64,000 bases of DNA from Paenibacillus segetis (GTDB taxonomy: Bacteria; Bacillota; Bacilli; Paenibacillales; Paenibacillaceae): positions 3,395,990-3,459,989 of the forward strand of contig NZ_BMFT01000001.1 of NCBI RefSeq assembly GCF_014639155.1, in the 5' to 3' direction. Shown piece after piece: positions 39,263 to 49,392 of this stretch. The first letter of the stretch is position 1. Every line of letters starts with the position of its first letter. Both the position numbers and the translations under genes were made by a program. Under the pieces are notes generated by a model that saw only the letters and a program-made list of their open reading frames with translations, did not search any database and was not told where the DNA came from.

Positions 39263-41671
39263 TTATGCACCTTGACCTTGCATTTGGTTATGCATCCATT
39301 CGGTAATCTGCGGAATCCGACCATGAAGTAACATCTGCTCCATTTCCGCAAGTAAACCCAGCTCTCTATAGCGACTGGATGTTTCAAGCGGCTGCTTGGA
39401 AGGAGACTCATTCAAAATTATAGTTCCCGAAGTACGTGTAACAAAATCCAACTCTTCGAATACTTCAAGCGTCAGCTCTAGCATTCGTCTCGACAACCCG
39501 GTTCGCCCCACTAAGGTTACGATCAGTTCCTCCTGTGCGATCGGATTGTACCCCTGTTGTCTAAGAACAGCATACACCTGTTTGAACTGTTCACGAGAAG
39601 GCGATTGAACTTTCTCATGATCTTTACGCATCGGATGGAGCAAGAAGACTCTCTCCAACGAACCAAACCTCTCCATCATTCTATTCCACATGTGAGAGGA
39701 TTCTGGTAATTGCAGAACAAACAGTGTTTTCACTGCATCTGCACCTTCCACTACCGCAATTTCATTCCCAGGATTCACACCAGCGTCATTATCATATACC
39801 CATAATGGGGTATTCTTCAAATCAGAGGTATTTAATCCATCCACTTCATCACTAAGGACAGTTGCCATCGTTCTAAGCTCATAGGATGGTAAATGGAGTA
39901 GCTTATCTACCAGTTCCTCTAGCTTAACTATAGGATATCTTGCCCCACGATAATCAAATACCTGAATATGGGATATGCTGAGATCCTGAATTAATAGTTG
40001 TGGCTTACGTGACCCGTTCCACTCATTGATTCCTGCTTCAGCTACAAGATCAATCACAGATTCATTCGCAAGCAGAGGAGCTAACTCACCTTTTCCAAAC
40101 GCAACCGCCTCAATAGATGTTCCATTATGGCTTACGTTTAGCTTTAGATGCTTACCTTCCTTACCCATTTGCCGACACTCCAGCAATTTGACACCACGGA
40201 TTAGAAGTCTTGGGTAAGTATTCCCCATCCCAAATGGCGCAAGCTCTTCTAGCTGTTCAATTACAGGAAGCGTTACCTCTTCCAGAGAACACTCGATGTC
40301 CGTCAACATGGTAGGAACGAAATGTTCTGGTCTTAAGATATCCGTAGCATATTCCCCTAGACGCTGTTCGAAATTAACCAAATGATCTTTTGGAAGTGAC
40401 ATCCCCGCCGCTGCAGGGTGACCCCCATAATGATCCAATAAATCAGCACAATGAGTTAGTGCTTCATAAATATCAAACCCCGGAATGGAACGTGCTGAAC
40501 CTTTACATTCACCACTTTCGGGATGAATCCCCAGCACGATCGTTGGGCGGTAATAACGCTCTAATATTTTGGAAGCTACAATTCCTACTACACCAACGTT
40601 CCAACCTTCTCCAGCCACAACGATAACATCTGGGAGATGACCAGCCGCTTCCTTAGCTGCTAATTGAAGCAGGGCTTCTTCAACGATGTTCTCTACTAGA
40701 AGCTGTCGTTCTTTGTTCAATATATCTAGTTCGTTTGCAATCAACTCTGCATCTTGGGCGCTTGAGGTTGTAAGTAATTCAACAGCCCGGTTAGCATGAC
40801 TCATTCGTCCACTAGCATTAATACGAGGGGCAAGCCCGAATGCGACATTGGTCGAGGATACTTGCTCTTTAATTGAGCCAGCAACGCTGAGCAGTGCAGT
40901 TAACCCAGGAAAAGCCGAATGCCCCATCGATTTCAATCCATAAGTTACGATGAGACGATTCTCTTCAACTAGTGGCATTAAATCCGCAACAGTGCCTAAT
41001 GCAACGAGCTCCGTCCATTCCATCGGCGTGTCGCCGCCGAGCAGAGCTTGTGCTAGTTTGTAAGCAACTCCAACCCCCGCTAATCCTTTAAATGGATATG
41101 AACAATAAGGTAATTTGGGATTAATCAGCGCAAACGCTTCTGGAAGCTTAGAGGGTGGCTCATGGTGATCTGTAACGATAACATCCATACCAACAGAATT
41201 CGCATAGGCAACTTGCTCTACCGCACTAATCCCTGTATCGACAGTAACAACAAGTGTAAATCCACTCTCATAGAATTGTTCAAGGGCATGAATATGAAGT
41301 CCATAACCTTCTTTGGAACGATGGGGAATATAGTAATCGAAATTGGCACCAAGACGAGTCATCAAATGAATCATCAGAGCAGTTGATGAGACGCCATCAG
41401 CATCATAATCGCCATATATCAATATACGTTCACCATTTTCCACAGCAGCTCTAATTCGCTCTACCGCTTCTTTCATTCCACTCATCAGAAGCGGGTCATG
41501 AAGATCAGCCAAAGTCCCGTACAAGAAACGCTTGCCCTCATCCAAATCACGAATACCCCGAGTAATTAATAAAGAAGCTACAAGGGGCGAGATGTTTAAC
41601 TGATCAGATAGAAGCCTTGCCTTATCTTCATCAGTTTGTAGGGACTCCCAATGATATTTCGGATGAAGCAA
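39263..41671 (-). CDS. recJ: Single-stranded-DNA exonuclease RecJ
   Basis: 802 aa. DHH phosphoesterase motifs: ILIYGDYDADGVSSTALM, VTVDTGISAVEQV, IVTDHHEPPSKLPEA and GVGVAYKLAQALLG; then the DHHA1 part with GVVGIVASKILERYYRPTIVL and HYGGHPAAAGMSLP, an OB domain, and a C-terminal Firmicute-specific extension (about 580-800). 5'-3' exonuclease for recombination and mismatch repair. Confidence 0.97.
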   Translation of the reverse strand: MLHPKYHWESLQTDEDKARLLSDQLNISPLVASLLITRGIRDLDEGKRFLYGTLADLHDPLLMSGMKEAVERIRAAVENGERILIYGDYDADGVSSTALMIHLMTRLGANFDYYIPHRSKEGYGLHIHALEQFYESGFTLVVTVDTGISAVEQVAYANSVGMDVIVTDHHEPPSKLPEAFALINPKLPYCSYPFKGLAGVGVAYKLAQALLGGDTPMEWTELVALGTVADLMPLVEENRLIVTYGLKSMGHSAFPGLTALLSVAGSIKEQVSSTNVAFGLAPRINASGRMSHANRAVELLTTSSAQDAELIANELDILNKERQLLVENIVEEALLQLAAKEAAGHLPDVIVVAGEGWNVGVVGIVASKILERYYRPTIVLGIHPESGECKGSARSIPGFDIYEALTHCADLLDHYGGHPAAAGMSLPKDHLVNFEQRLGEYATDILRPEHFVPTMLTDIECSLEEVTLPVIEQLEELAPFGMGNTYPRLLIRGVKLLECRQMGKEGKHLKLNVSHNGTSIEAVAFGKGELAPLLANESVIDLVAEAGINEWNGSRKPQLLIQDLSISHIQVFDYRGARYPIVKLEELVDKLLHLPSYELRTMATVLSDEVDGLNTSDLKNTPLWVYDNDAGVNPGNEIAVVEGADAVKTLFVLQLPESSHMWNRMMERFGSLERVFLLHPMRKDHEKVQSPSREQFKQVYAVLRQQGYNPIAQEELIVTLVGRTGLSRRMLELTLEVFEELDFVTRTSGTIILNESPSKQPLETSSRYRELGLLAEMEQMLLHGRIPQITEWMHNQMQGQGA

Positions 41672-41712
41672 TATAACACCTTCTTTCTCCCGCTATCCTT
41701 GCCCTCACATCG

Positions 41713-42672
41713 CTATTGAATTAGCGTCGGCAAGTCACTGTCTGATTCTGTATGATTACTTTTGTAAGGATAACCGGGATCATACGGTTGCACTTGAATA
41801 CTGACATCTCTTACATGAGAGAATCTGTGTAACAAGAGTACCTTCGCACGATTGGCGATATCGTTCGCTTCCATCACGGAAATCCGTGGGTTAACACTAA
41901 TTCTAGCTACCACAGTTACGTAATGACCTTGCTCCTGGGCTTTGATATCGTCTACCATGATAACACCATGTACCCGTTGAACCGTTTCCATAAAATCACT
42001 TGTATCTTCTTCTTGCAATTGCTGCGTGAGCAATGGACTGTAAATGGAACCTTGTACGATACGATAACCTCTCCACAACACCATAATTGACACGATAAAA
42101 GCAGCCACAGGGTCCAAATATAACATGGCTGATATCTGCAAAGCTTGTCCAGTCATGGCTCCAAATACACCAAGCAATACGATCACTGATGAATATAACG
42201 AATAACGATGAAGCTCAATGAAAGAGCGCGATCCCGCCGCATTTTGCTTATGATACTGCCGGTACTGATACTGAAAGAGTACCTCTTTTAAGGCAATCGA
42301 GATAACAATAGCGACGCCTGCTAGATAACCTGGAGGTGTGATTTCCCCTTTAGAGATCGTTACGACAGAAGATATCGTCATTTGAAGACCACCTAGGAGA
42401 ATAAGAACGGAAAATAAAGTGGCAATAAGCGGTCCATTTGTCTCTCTGCGGACATTTTCTTTATCTGTAGTTTGCCGTCTTCTAAACCAAGGAAGCTGCA
42501 TTTTCTCTGTAACCTCTGATGCAGCGTCCGAAGCAGAGTACAACGCGTTAGCAAGCAACGCTTGACTATCAAATATCAGTCCAATAGCCCCTTTAAACAA
42601 AGCGAGGAGAACATTATTCGCAATGCTTAGCCAAGCAGTAGATTGATACGGAAAGGATTGCTCGTGATTCAT
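41713..42672 (-). CDS. Cation diffusion facilitator-like membrane protein with altered metal sites
   Basis: 319 aa. Six hydrophobic segments and a C-terminal ferredoxin-like domain (QRVHGVIMVDDIKAQEQGHYVTVVARISVN) place it in the CDF family. Canonical metal ligands look changed: the TM2 motif reads ANALYSASDAAS where H/DxxxD is expected, so Tyr replaces the first ligand. TM5 reads HRYSLYSS where HxxSD is expected, so Leu replaces Asp. It may not transport zinc in the usual way. It sits between recJ and secF. Confidence 0.75.
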   Translation of the reverse strand: MNHEQSFPYQSTAWLSIANNVLLALFKGAIGLIFDSQALLANALYSASDAASEVTEKMQLPWFRRRQTTDKENVRRETNGPLIATLFSVLILLGGLQMTISSVVTISKGEITPPGYLAGVAIVISIALKEVLFQYQYRQYHKQNAAGSRSFIELHRYSLYSSVIVLLGVFGAMTGQALQISAMLYLDPVAAFIVSIMVLWRGYRIVQGSIYSPLLTQQLQEEDTSDFMETVQRVHGVIMVDDIKAQEQGHYVTVVARISVNPRISVMEANDIANRAKVLLLHRFSHVRDVSIQVQPYDPGYPYKSNHTESDSDLPTLIQ

Positions 42673-42711
42673 AATACCCCCCCTGAACCCATTATGACTG
42701 AAAAGACTGGC

Positions 42712-42739
42712 AAAGCCGCGTCAAAGTCGACGCGGCTTT
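42712..42739. terminator. Hairpin between secF and the CDF-like gene
   Basis: AAAGCCGCGTC/GACGCGGCTTT perfect stem. The longer T-run is on the plus strand; on the minus strand, where the genes run, only TTTG follows, so its orientation is unclear. Confidence 0.6.
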
Positions 42740-42757
42740 TTTCATGCCAATATAGTA

Positions 42758-43663
42758 CTAATTAGTCGCTTTGGACGTTTTGGCCGGATTATTCTTTTGT
42801 TTACTCTTAAGCACGAACCAAATTGGACTCGCAATAAAGATTGTAGAATAAGCACCAAACAATAGCCCTATTACCATAGCGAGCGAGAACATTCGGATCG
42901 ACTCTCCGCCAAGCAAGAACAGGAAGAAAGCAGCTATAAATACGGTTAGTGCAGTATACAGTGAACGCATAATCGTCTGGGATACACTATTATTCACCAG
43001 ATTAACCAAGTCCTCACGTGTCTTCAACTTACTGAATCGCATGTTCTCACGAATCCGGTCGAAGATAACAATCGTATCATTGATGGAGTAACCAATAATA
43101 GTTAGTACCGCAATAATAAATGTCAAATCCACATGTAGACGGAATATTGAGAATATAGTAACTACCATAAAGGCATCATGCAGGAGCGCAATAACAGCCG
43201 CAACGGCAAACCGCCACTCAAATCGGATACTTACATAAATGATAATCCCGATACATGAGATTAGAACGGCCTTGATCGCGTTCTGCGCCAGTTCTTTGGC
43301 CATTTCTGTATCAACCGTGTTAACCTCAAACGAAGCCTTATCATCTAGCTTCAATATTTCTTGTTTCAATAAATGATCATTATCTTCGCTCAACACGGTG
43401 TTAAACCGGATATTCATCCGTTGATCACCTGGTGCAATATCAGCACCTTCCTCGATCCCGAGTTGTTTGAGGATAGGTTGAACCTGCTCCTCAGTAAGCG
43501 TTTTGGATAGAGAAATATCAACATTGGACCCAGCTTTGAAATCGACGCCATAGTTCAGTCCAAATACAGCTAAACTAATGACTCCAATAATTGTTAGAAT
43601 AATCGAAAGCCTGAAGAAATGTTTACTGAGATGTACGTAATTAAGATTTTTATTAAAGCTCAC
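42758..43663 (-). CDS. secF: Protein translocase subunit SecF
   Basis: 301 aa from GTG at 43663 (VSFNKNLNYV), chosen because AAAGGAG lies upstream and the start at 43672 is too close to it. Six membrane segments; FGLNYGVDFKAGSNVDI after the first, and AVLTIIGYSINDTIVIFDRIRENMR, the SecF family motif. Uses the proton gradient to help late export. It overlaps the end of secD by 11 bp; unlike B. subtilis, where secDF is fused, the genes are split here. Confidence 0.95.
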   Translation of the reverse strand: MSFNKNLNYVHLSKHFFRLSIILTIIGVISLAVFGLNYGVDFKAGSNVDISLSKTLTEEQVQPILKQLGIEEGADIAPGDQRMNIRFNTVLSEDNDHLLKQEILKLDDKASFEVNTVDTEMAKELAQNAIKAVLISCIGIIIYVSIRFEWRFAVAAVIALLHDAFMVVTIFSIFRLHVDLTFIIAVLTIIGYSINDTIVIFDRIRENMRFSKLKTREDLVNLVNNSVSQTIMRSLYTALTVFIAAFFLFLLGGESIRMFSLAMVIGLLFGAYSTIFIASPIWFVLKSKQKNNPAKTSKATN

Positions 43664-44906
43664 GAATATCACGCTCCTTTACCCCGAAATACTTCGGTTT
43701 CAACAGCTTACCTGATTTGAGCAATAGGTTAAGCAAGAAACGGGAGAAATAAATATTCGTGGCGATACTGAGTACGATTTCCACTACGAGTACAAGCGCA
43801 AAGCCTTTAACTGCACCCGTACCGTATGCAAACATAACGAGTGCTACGATGATCGTTGTAATATTAGAATCCAAAATCGTACGTAAAGAGTGCTTACCGC
43901 CCGCCTTAACAGCAGACATCACGCTTCTACCATTACGTATTTCCTCTCGAATCCGTTCATTGGTAATAATATTGGCATCGACAGCCATACCCACCCCGAG
44001 GATGAAGGCCGCTATTCCCGGAAGTGTCAATGTAAAGTCTGCCCAGACAAAGACTAGTATAAGTAACCAGGTATGCACAATCAAGGCAAAACCTGCAAAC
44101 AGACCTGGAACATGGTACATAAAGATCATAAAGATCAAAATCAATACGGAACCAATTAGCCCGGCTTCAATCGTTTCTTTTAGTGATTGTTGACCTAGTG
44201 TGGCTCCTACGCTTTGGGAGTACTTCTCGGTCAGCTTCAATGGAAGCGCACCAAGGTTGATATTATCACGAAGCGCCTTAGCCTCATCAAGATTGTTACC
44301 AACACTAATCGTAGCTGTTCCATCGGTTAAGACAGCATGTACAACAGGTTCAGAAATTAGTTCATCATTCATATAAATGGCAAGAACTTTACCATAAAGG
44401 CGCTCGGTTACTTCGGCAAATTTTTCTTTGCTCTTCACTTTAATGCTAACGATAGGTTCGTTCATATTCGTATATTCAACCTTTGCCCCATTCTCGGCAA
44501 AGTCCGTACCAATCATTTCAATCTTATTGTATTGGTGTTCTTCTGTCTCCGTTCCGTCTTTACTTTTGAACGTCAGCGCTGCAGGCTCCTTCATTTGCTT
44601 ACGGACCTCAGCTTCATCCGTTACACCAGCTAACTTAAGACGAATCCGGTTACTTCCTTCTGTAGTGACTTCTGGTTCGCTTGTCCCCAACTTATTAGCC
44701 CGTTTTTCAAGGCTCTGTGCGGTTTTAACCAGCGACTCCTTCGAGACTTTCGCGCCACCCTCATAAGGAGTAGCTTCGTACAAAATCTCAAATCCACCTT
44801 TTAAATCCAAGCCGAGATGCACGTTTCGAAGCAAGCTTGGACTTGTCCAGGCCATGACGGCAGTTGTAACTAATACAACGGTTATGAATGCGATGATTCT
44901 TTTCAT
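43653..44906 (-). CDS. secD: Protein translocase subunit SecD
   Basis: 417 aa. LGLDLKGGFEILYEA in the first exposed part, the P1-type domain (about 45-220), then six membrane segments with GIAAFILGVGMAVDANIITNERIREEIRNG, the SecD family signature. Partner of SecF and SecYEG. A little short for SecD because the P1 head is compact. Confidence 0.95.
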   Translation of the reverse strand: MKRIIAFITVVLVTTAVMAWTSPSLLRNVHLGLDLKGGFEILYEATPYEGGAKVSKESLVKTAQSLEKRANKLGTSEPEVTTEGSNRIRLKLAGVTDEAEVRKQMKEPAALTFKSKDGTETEEHQYNKIEMIGTDFAENGAKVEYTNMNEPIVSIKVKSKEKFAEVTERLYGKVLAIYMNDELISEPVVHAVLTDGTATISVGNNLDEAKALRDNINLGALPLKLTEKYSQSVGATLGQQSLKETIEAGLIGSVLILIFMIFMYHVPGLFAGFALIVHTWLLILVFVWADFTLTLPGIAAFILGVGMAVDANIITNERIREEIRNGRSVMSAVKAGGKHSLRTILDSNITTIIVALVMFAYGTGAVKGFALVLVVEIVLSIATNIYFSRFLLNLLLKSGKLLKPKYFGVKERDIREL

Positions 44907-45032
44907 CCCGTACTTCGTTCCCCTTTCAAATTCTCAATATTCCTATTATAGCGATGCAGGAAAAGACCGTCAATTTATCAATGTTGGCATTTTTGTGTAC
45001 TGCAAGATGTCATCACAAAAAAGACCCCTTTA

Positions 45033-45287
45033 TTAAAATTGGGATCCACGGTAGGCGGAAATTGTAATAAAGTTCATGAAATGGATGATCTTCAAAGAAA
45101 GGATATCATTTACTAATTGATGTAGCGGGGGAGTACCTTCCTTCTCGTATTTATGGCTGACGCAATTCCATATATCTGTTGCGGTTACGTGTTCATAACC
45201 AATTAATCGGAATTCCTCCGCCTTGCTACGGCATAGACCTTCAATCGCTACGTTTAACTCTTTCTCGGTGAATACCTCTTCAGTCAT
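45033..45287 (-). CDS. comN: Post-transcriptional regulator ComN (YrzD)
   Basis: 84 aa from ATG at 45287 (MTEEVFTEKELN), with GGAGGC upstream. The sequence EGLCRSKAEEFRLIGYEHVTATDIWNCVSHKYEKEG is the ComN domain. In B. subtilis ComN regulates comE mRNA and interacts with DivIVA. It lies between secD and spoVB as in Bacillus. Confidence 0.9.
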   Translation of the reverse strand: MTEEVFTEKELNVAIEGLCRSKAEEFRLIGYEHVTATDIWNCVSHKYEKEGTPPLHQLVNDILSLKIIHFMNFITISAYRGSQF

Positions 45288-45542
45288 GGTTATGCCTCCC
45301 TCCTTCAAGCCTCGCTAAGCGTCTTAAATTACATTCTACTCCAATTCGACAATTCCTGCTTTAGAGAATTTCAAAATTAATAGGGCCCTACAAAAAAATG
45401 CGAGGCATGAAGATGGACAGGTCTTGCATATTCATTACTTATAGAGGTTGTTCAAAAAGTCATCTTTTGATCACGAAGCATATCTAGAAGTGGAACATGT
45501 CATGATCATTTTTGCTCACTTCCAAGGAGAGAGGGAACCATT

Positions 45543-47132
45543 TTGAATAAACAAACCTTTATCCAAGGCGCTATGATCCTCATGGTTGCAGGTATCATTA
45601 ATCGCATACTTGGATTCATTCCCCGTATCCTGTTACCCCGAATCATCGGTGCTGAAGGCGTCGGACTTTATCAACTAGGCTACCCCTTCTTTATCGTCTT
45701 AGTGACGATAATCTCAGGTGGGATTCCTTTAGCAGTGGCCAAGCTTGTGGCGGAAGCCGAGTCGGCAAGACAACCTAGCCGTTCAGAGTCTATTTTGCGG
45801 ACCAGCTTGGTCTTCACGGTTGGATTGGGAGTTTTTTTTACAATAATATACGTTGTTGGTGCGAGGTGGATAAGCCAAAATATTCTCACAGATCCCCGTG
45901 TATATCAAACGTTTCTTGCAATGAGTCCAATGATAATCATCGTTGCCATTTCTTCAGTATATCGCGGGTATTTCCAAGGTAAACAAGATATGATTCCATC
46001 TGCTATCTCTTCTATCATGGAAACTATAGCCCGTATCATATGTGTATTATGGTTCTCATATTTGTTACTACCCATGGGTATTGCTTATGGAGCGGCAGGG
46101 GCAATGCTTGGCGTGGCTGCTGGTGAGGTCGTCGGTATGGCCGTCATACTGTGGCAATATAGAAGACTTCGTAAAAGAGTAAAAAAACAACCTCCTCTAG
46201 CTTCTAAGGCTACAGTGCCCAACTCAAATAATACCAATACTATTAAGTTCAAGCATTCCCTTGGTCGAATTTTGAACATCGCCATCCCTGTCACGGGAGG
46301 CAGACTAGTTGGATCCTTATCCTATTTACTCGAATCCATTACAACCGCGCAAAGCTTAGCTATTGCCGGAATCGCAACAGCTGTTGCAACTTCGCAGTAT
46401 GGTGCATTACAGGGGATGATTATTCCTTTACTCCTACTGCCAGGCGCCCTAACTTCATCATTAGCCGTCTCCCTTGTCCCTTCACTTGCAGAGGCACAAG
46501 CGCAAGGTGATATGAAAACCATCCATTTACGGCTTCATCAATCGTTACGATTAGCACTAGTATCCGGTGCCCCATTTGCAGCCATGATGTATGTCCTAGC
46601 GGAGCCCATATGTATGTTTATTTACAACAATAGTGAAATTGCCGGCATGCTAAAAGTAATGGCTCCCTTTGCGCTGTTTCTGTACGTTCAAGCCCCCCTA
46701 CAAGCTACTCTACAGGCATTGGACAAACCTGGACGTGCTTTACTTAATACTTTAATTGGAGCCGTAATCAAAATTACATTGATCTTCTACCTGGCATCTA
46801 ACCCATCGTTTGCTATATATGGCGCCATTATTGCTTTGATTGTTAACATGATGGTCGTGACCATTCTACATGGCTACAGCGTAGCCCATATTCTCAAGTT
46901 CCGCATGCCTTTCCTAGATACCATCAAAGTCATTTGTGTAATGATTATTATGGCTGGGGCTGGTAAATTTATTTTCTATGACACGATTATTAGCTCTAAT
47001 CTGGGTATACAACTTACTGCGTCCATCGGAATTGCTGGAATCTTGTATCTAATTTTATCCGCTCTGATGGGACTAATTGATTTTAGTGATATGAAGCGTA
47101 TCCCTTTTCTTGGTAAGTACTTCCGTTCATGA
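45543..47132 (+). CDS. spoVB: Stage V sporulation protein B, MOP-family flippase
   Basis: 529 aa from a TTG start with GGAGAGAGGG upstream. About 14 membrane segments; FIPRILLPRIIGAEGVGLYQLGYPFF, ISSVYRGYFQGKQDMIPSAISS, and VAGRL-type central loop (PVTGGRLVGSLSYLLESI) are typical of SpoVB/MurJ-like flippases. It is required for spore cortex synthesis in Bacillus. A 20-residue basic linker near 210-235 precedes the second half. Confidence 0.95.
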   Translation: MNKQTFIQGAMILMVAGIINRILGFIPRILLPRIIGAEGVGLYQLGYPFFIVLVTIISGGIPLAVAKLVAEAESARQPSRSESILRTSLVFTVGLGVFFTIIYVVGARWISQNILTDPRVYQTFLAMSPMIIIVAISSVYRGYFQGKQDMIPSAISSIMETIARIICVLWFSYLLLPMGIAYGAAGAMLGVAAGEVVGMAVILWQYRRLRKRVKKQPPLASKATVPNSNNTNTIKFKHSLGRILNIAIPVTGGRLVGSLSYLLESITTAQSLAIAGIATAVATSQYGALQGMIIPLLLLPGALTSSLAVSLVPSLAEAQAQGDMKTIHLRLHQSLRLALVSGAPFAAMMYVLAEPICMFIYNNSEIAGMLKVMAPFALFLYVQAPLQATLQALDKPGRALLNTLIGAVIKITLIFYLASNPSFAIYGAIIALIVNMMVVTILHGYSVAHILKFRMPFLDTIKVICVMIIMAGAGKFIFYDTIISSNLGIQLTASIGIAGILYLILSALMGLIDFSDMKRIPFLGKYFRS

Positions 47133-47139
47133 GTTAGAG

Positions 47140-47862
47140 TTATTCATTCCTATCTGCATTGATATACACTTTACCTGTATGATCGATTGAACATAGAAAC
47201 ACATGTTTGAACTCTGATATTCCTTTAGATTGAATTTGATTTTTCAACCAAAATCGAGTTTTCCCGATTTGCTCCAGATTTTCGTCTTGTACCTTACCAT
47301 CCATAATCAAAGGTAGCGGCAGGGATTCATACTTCACATTTGATACGAGTGATTTATTGGTCTTATTAATCTTTCTGATTTCATTAGAGTTCTCACAACT
47401 CACACTTTTATTTTTGGGTAGAACACTAAGTTGACCACTTGTTTCTAAAATAGCGAATTCCACGTCAGCAACATTATCGATATTTTTGGTTCGTAATTGC
47501 ATAAGAAGATCATCCAAATTATATCGTTGCTTCTTCATCACATCGCGATTGATTTCACCGTGTTGGATTATCACACTTGGCTTGCCGTCAATCCAGTTCC
47601 GGAGTTTGTGACTGCGAAGTGATAACATGGCAATACCGATCTGAATGAGTACTAAGGTAATGATGGGCACAAAGCCCTCATATAATGGTCGCTGGATATC
47701 CTCCAATACAAATACTGCAATCTCCGCAATCATAATCGAGATGACAAGGTCAAAAATTGATAATTGGCCTATTTCTCTTTTCCCCATAATTCTCAATACG
47801 CTAAACACTGTAAAATACATGAGAATGGTACGAAAAAAATGCGGCAAAATATGGGCTATCAC
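47140..47862 (-). CDS. DUF421 membrane protein (YrbG/YetF-like)
   Basis: 240 aa from GTG at 47862 (VIAHILPHFFRTILMYF), chosen because GGAGGGG stands 6 bp upstream; the longer reading to 48003 adds a hydrophobic stretch with no ribosome site. Three membrane segments, MGKREIGQLSIFDLVISIMIAEIA (the DUF421 signature), then a soluble part with KPSVIIQHGEINRDVMKKQRYNLDDLLMQLR. It converges with spoVB with 7 bp between stops. Germination or spore roles are known only for some relatives. Confidence 0.85.
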   Translation of the reverse strand: MIAHILPHFFRTILMYFTVFSVLRIMGKREIGQLSIFDLVISIMIAEIAVFVLEDIQRPLYEGFVPIITLVLIQIGIAMLSLRSHKLRNWIDGKPSVIIQHGEINRDVMKKQRYNLDDLLMQLRTKNIDNVADVEFAILETSGQLSVLPKNKSVSCENSNEIRKINKTNKSLVSNVKYESLPLPLIMDGKVQDENLEQIGKTRFWLKNQIQSKGISEFKHVFLCSIDHTGKVYINADRNE

Positions 47863-48023
47863 AGCAATCCCCTCCAATTCAGAACTCAGGTAAGGCGTGG
47901 TAATCCTATTCTGACCGTTCCTTCCGAGTTCCATGCGTGGGCAAAATAAACATAAACATAAAGTAATAACCGTGAAGGCTTGACCATACAATGGTGATAT
48001 CACATTGATTGGAGGATCGCCTC

Positions 48024-48416
48024 ATGAACTTTCCACGCAAAATGACAGCATTTCATCTCAATCATCCTACACTTTCTGGTCTATGGTACGCTTTTCTATG
48101 GATGCTGATTGGAGCTCTTGTATTATCCCTACTTCTACAATATAGCCTACTCGAAGAGCCTCAACTGCCTTGGTCCACCTATTTAGTTCATGCTATATCG
48201 ATTGTTATGGGAGGGATTGTATCAGGCAAACGTGCGGGACAAAAAGGATGGTACCAGGGAGCTATCACAGGTTTGATATATGGGGTTTTATTACTGCTCA
48301 TTAGCTTCCTTGCTTTAGACACTTCTCTTACATGGTCCGATTTATCTCTCATGATTCCTACACTCATCTTAGGGGCTTTTGGAGGGGTACTTGGGGTAAA
48401 CTTTAGCAATAGATAA
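48024..48416 (+). CDS. TIGR04086 family membrane protein (YrzE-like)
   Basis: 130 aa from ATG at 48024, with GGAGG 9 bp upstream. Four hydrophobic segments with HAISIVMGGIVSGKRAGQKGWYQGAITGLIYG, the core of the family. In B. subtilis yrzE stands between yrbG and yajC, same as here. Function unknown. Confidence 0.85.
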   Translation: MNFPRKMTAFHLNHPTLSGLWYAFLWMLIGALVLSLLLQYSLLEEPQLPWSTYLVHAISIVMGGIVSGKRAGQKGWYQGAITGLIYGVLLLLISFLALDTSLTWSDLSLMIPTLILGAFGGVLGVNFSNR

Positions 48417-48500
48417 GAGCTTGTTAGGGGCAAAATTCTCAAAATTCTCCTCCTATGGTAAACTGAAGATACTCAAGTCAACTTAAGGAGGCTCCACGTT

Positions 48501-49328
48501 TTGATTTTTGAATCCATGCAAACGATCTCGCTTCTAACGGGATTGATCTCTATCCTACTCATCTGGATTTGTTCTATAAAGAATCCATTAAGTTCTATCT
48601 CTTCCCTGGTAAGAGAACTGCTTACCTCTAGGAAATTTCTGATCCTATTTCTCTTCATGATAGGTGTTCTACTCATCAATAAATATGAGCTATCCTGGGA
48701 AGAGAGTATGGATTATACAGCTGATTTCACTTCATGGGTGTTCCAGCTCGAAGGTCACTTTGTTCAAGCTTTTCAAAATTTATTCCATACTCCTTGGATA
48801 ACAGGGGTAACCTCGTTCTTCTATCTCGTTGTGTTTCAGGCACTCATTATCGCATCCCTTGGTATTTATGCGGGGGATCGCAGAAAAGTGTTTCTATACG
48901 CTACATGTTTCACTGTGATCATTAACTACTTGATTGCTATTCCATTTTATCTGTTCTTTCCAGTTAATGAGGTCTGGTCCTATCCTCCTGCGGGAGTGTC
49001 CTTTATCATGCTAGATGCTTTTCCAAACTTTAATATCATCTACCGTCCACTTTCTGGAATCAACAACTGTTTCCCAAGTTTACATACTTCCATATCTGTC
49101 TCCATGGCTATTCTAGCTGTACGTTCTGGGAATCGCCGCTGGGCAACATTTGCTGTTCTCAGTGCGTTTATCATTGTCTTCTCGATCTTCTATTTAGGAA
49201 TTCATTGGTTGACCGATATGGTTGGAGGAATCGCCCTTGCTACTTTTGCTTCATGGTTAGGTATCAATCTTGCAAAACGAATTCACAAAACTGATACCTA
49301 CAAGCTCCCTAAGATCTCTAGAATGTAA
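48501..49328 (+). CDS. PAP2-superfamily membrane phosphatase/transferase
   Basis: 275 aa from TTG with AAGGAGG 9 bp upstream. About six membrane segments. Catalytic parts of the PAP2 fold: CFPSLHTSISVSMAI (domain 2, with His) and YLGIHWLTDMVGGIALA (domain 3, HxxxD). Close to the PAP2_3 (inositolphosphotransferase-like) group. Its place between yrzE and yajC is not usual in Bacillus, so it may be a lineage-specific insertion. Substrate, a lipid phosphate, is unknown. Confidence 0.85.
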   Translation: MIFESMQTISLLTGLISILLIWICSIKNPLSSISSLVRELLTSRKFLILFLFMIGVLLINKYELSWEESMDYTADFTSWVFQLEGHFVQAFQNLFHTPWITGVTSFFYLVVFQALIIASLGIYAGDRRKVFLYATCFTVIINYLIAIPFYLFFPVNEVWSYPPAGVSFIMLDAFPNFNIIYRPLSGINNCFPSLHTSISVSMAILAVRSGNRRWATFAVLSAFIIVFSIFYLGIHWLTDMVGGIALATFASWLGINLAKRIHKTDTYKLPKISRM

Positions 49329-49341
49329 AACTCAGGTACAA

Positions 49342-49372
49342 AAAGAGCCTGTGATCTAGTCACAGGCTCTTT
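49342..49372. terminator. Bidirectional terminator between PAP2 gene and yajC
   Basis: AAAGAGCCTGTGA/TCACAGGCTCTTT perfect stem with T-run TTTCTTT on the plus side and TTTTTGT on the minus side. Confidence 0.9.
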
Positions 49373-49392
49373 CTTTATGCTCAAATATTCAC

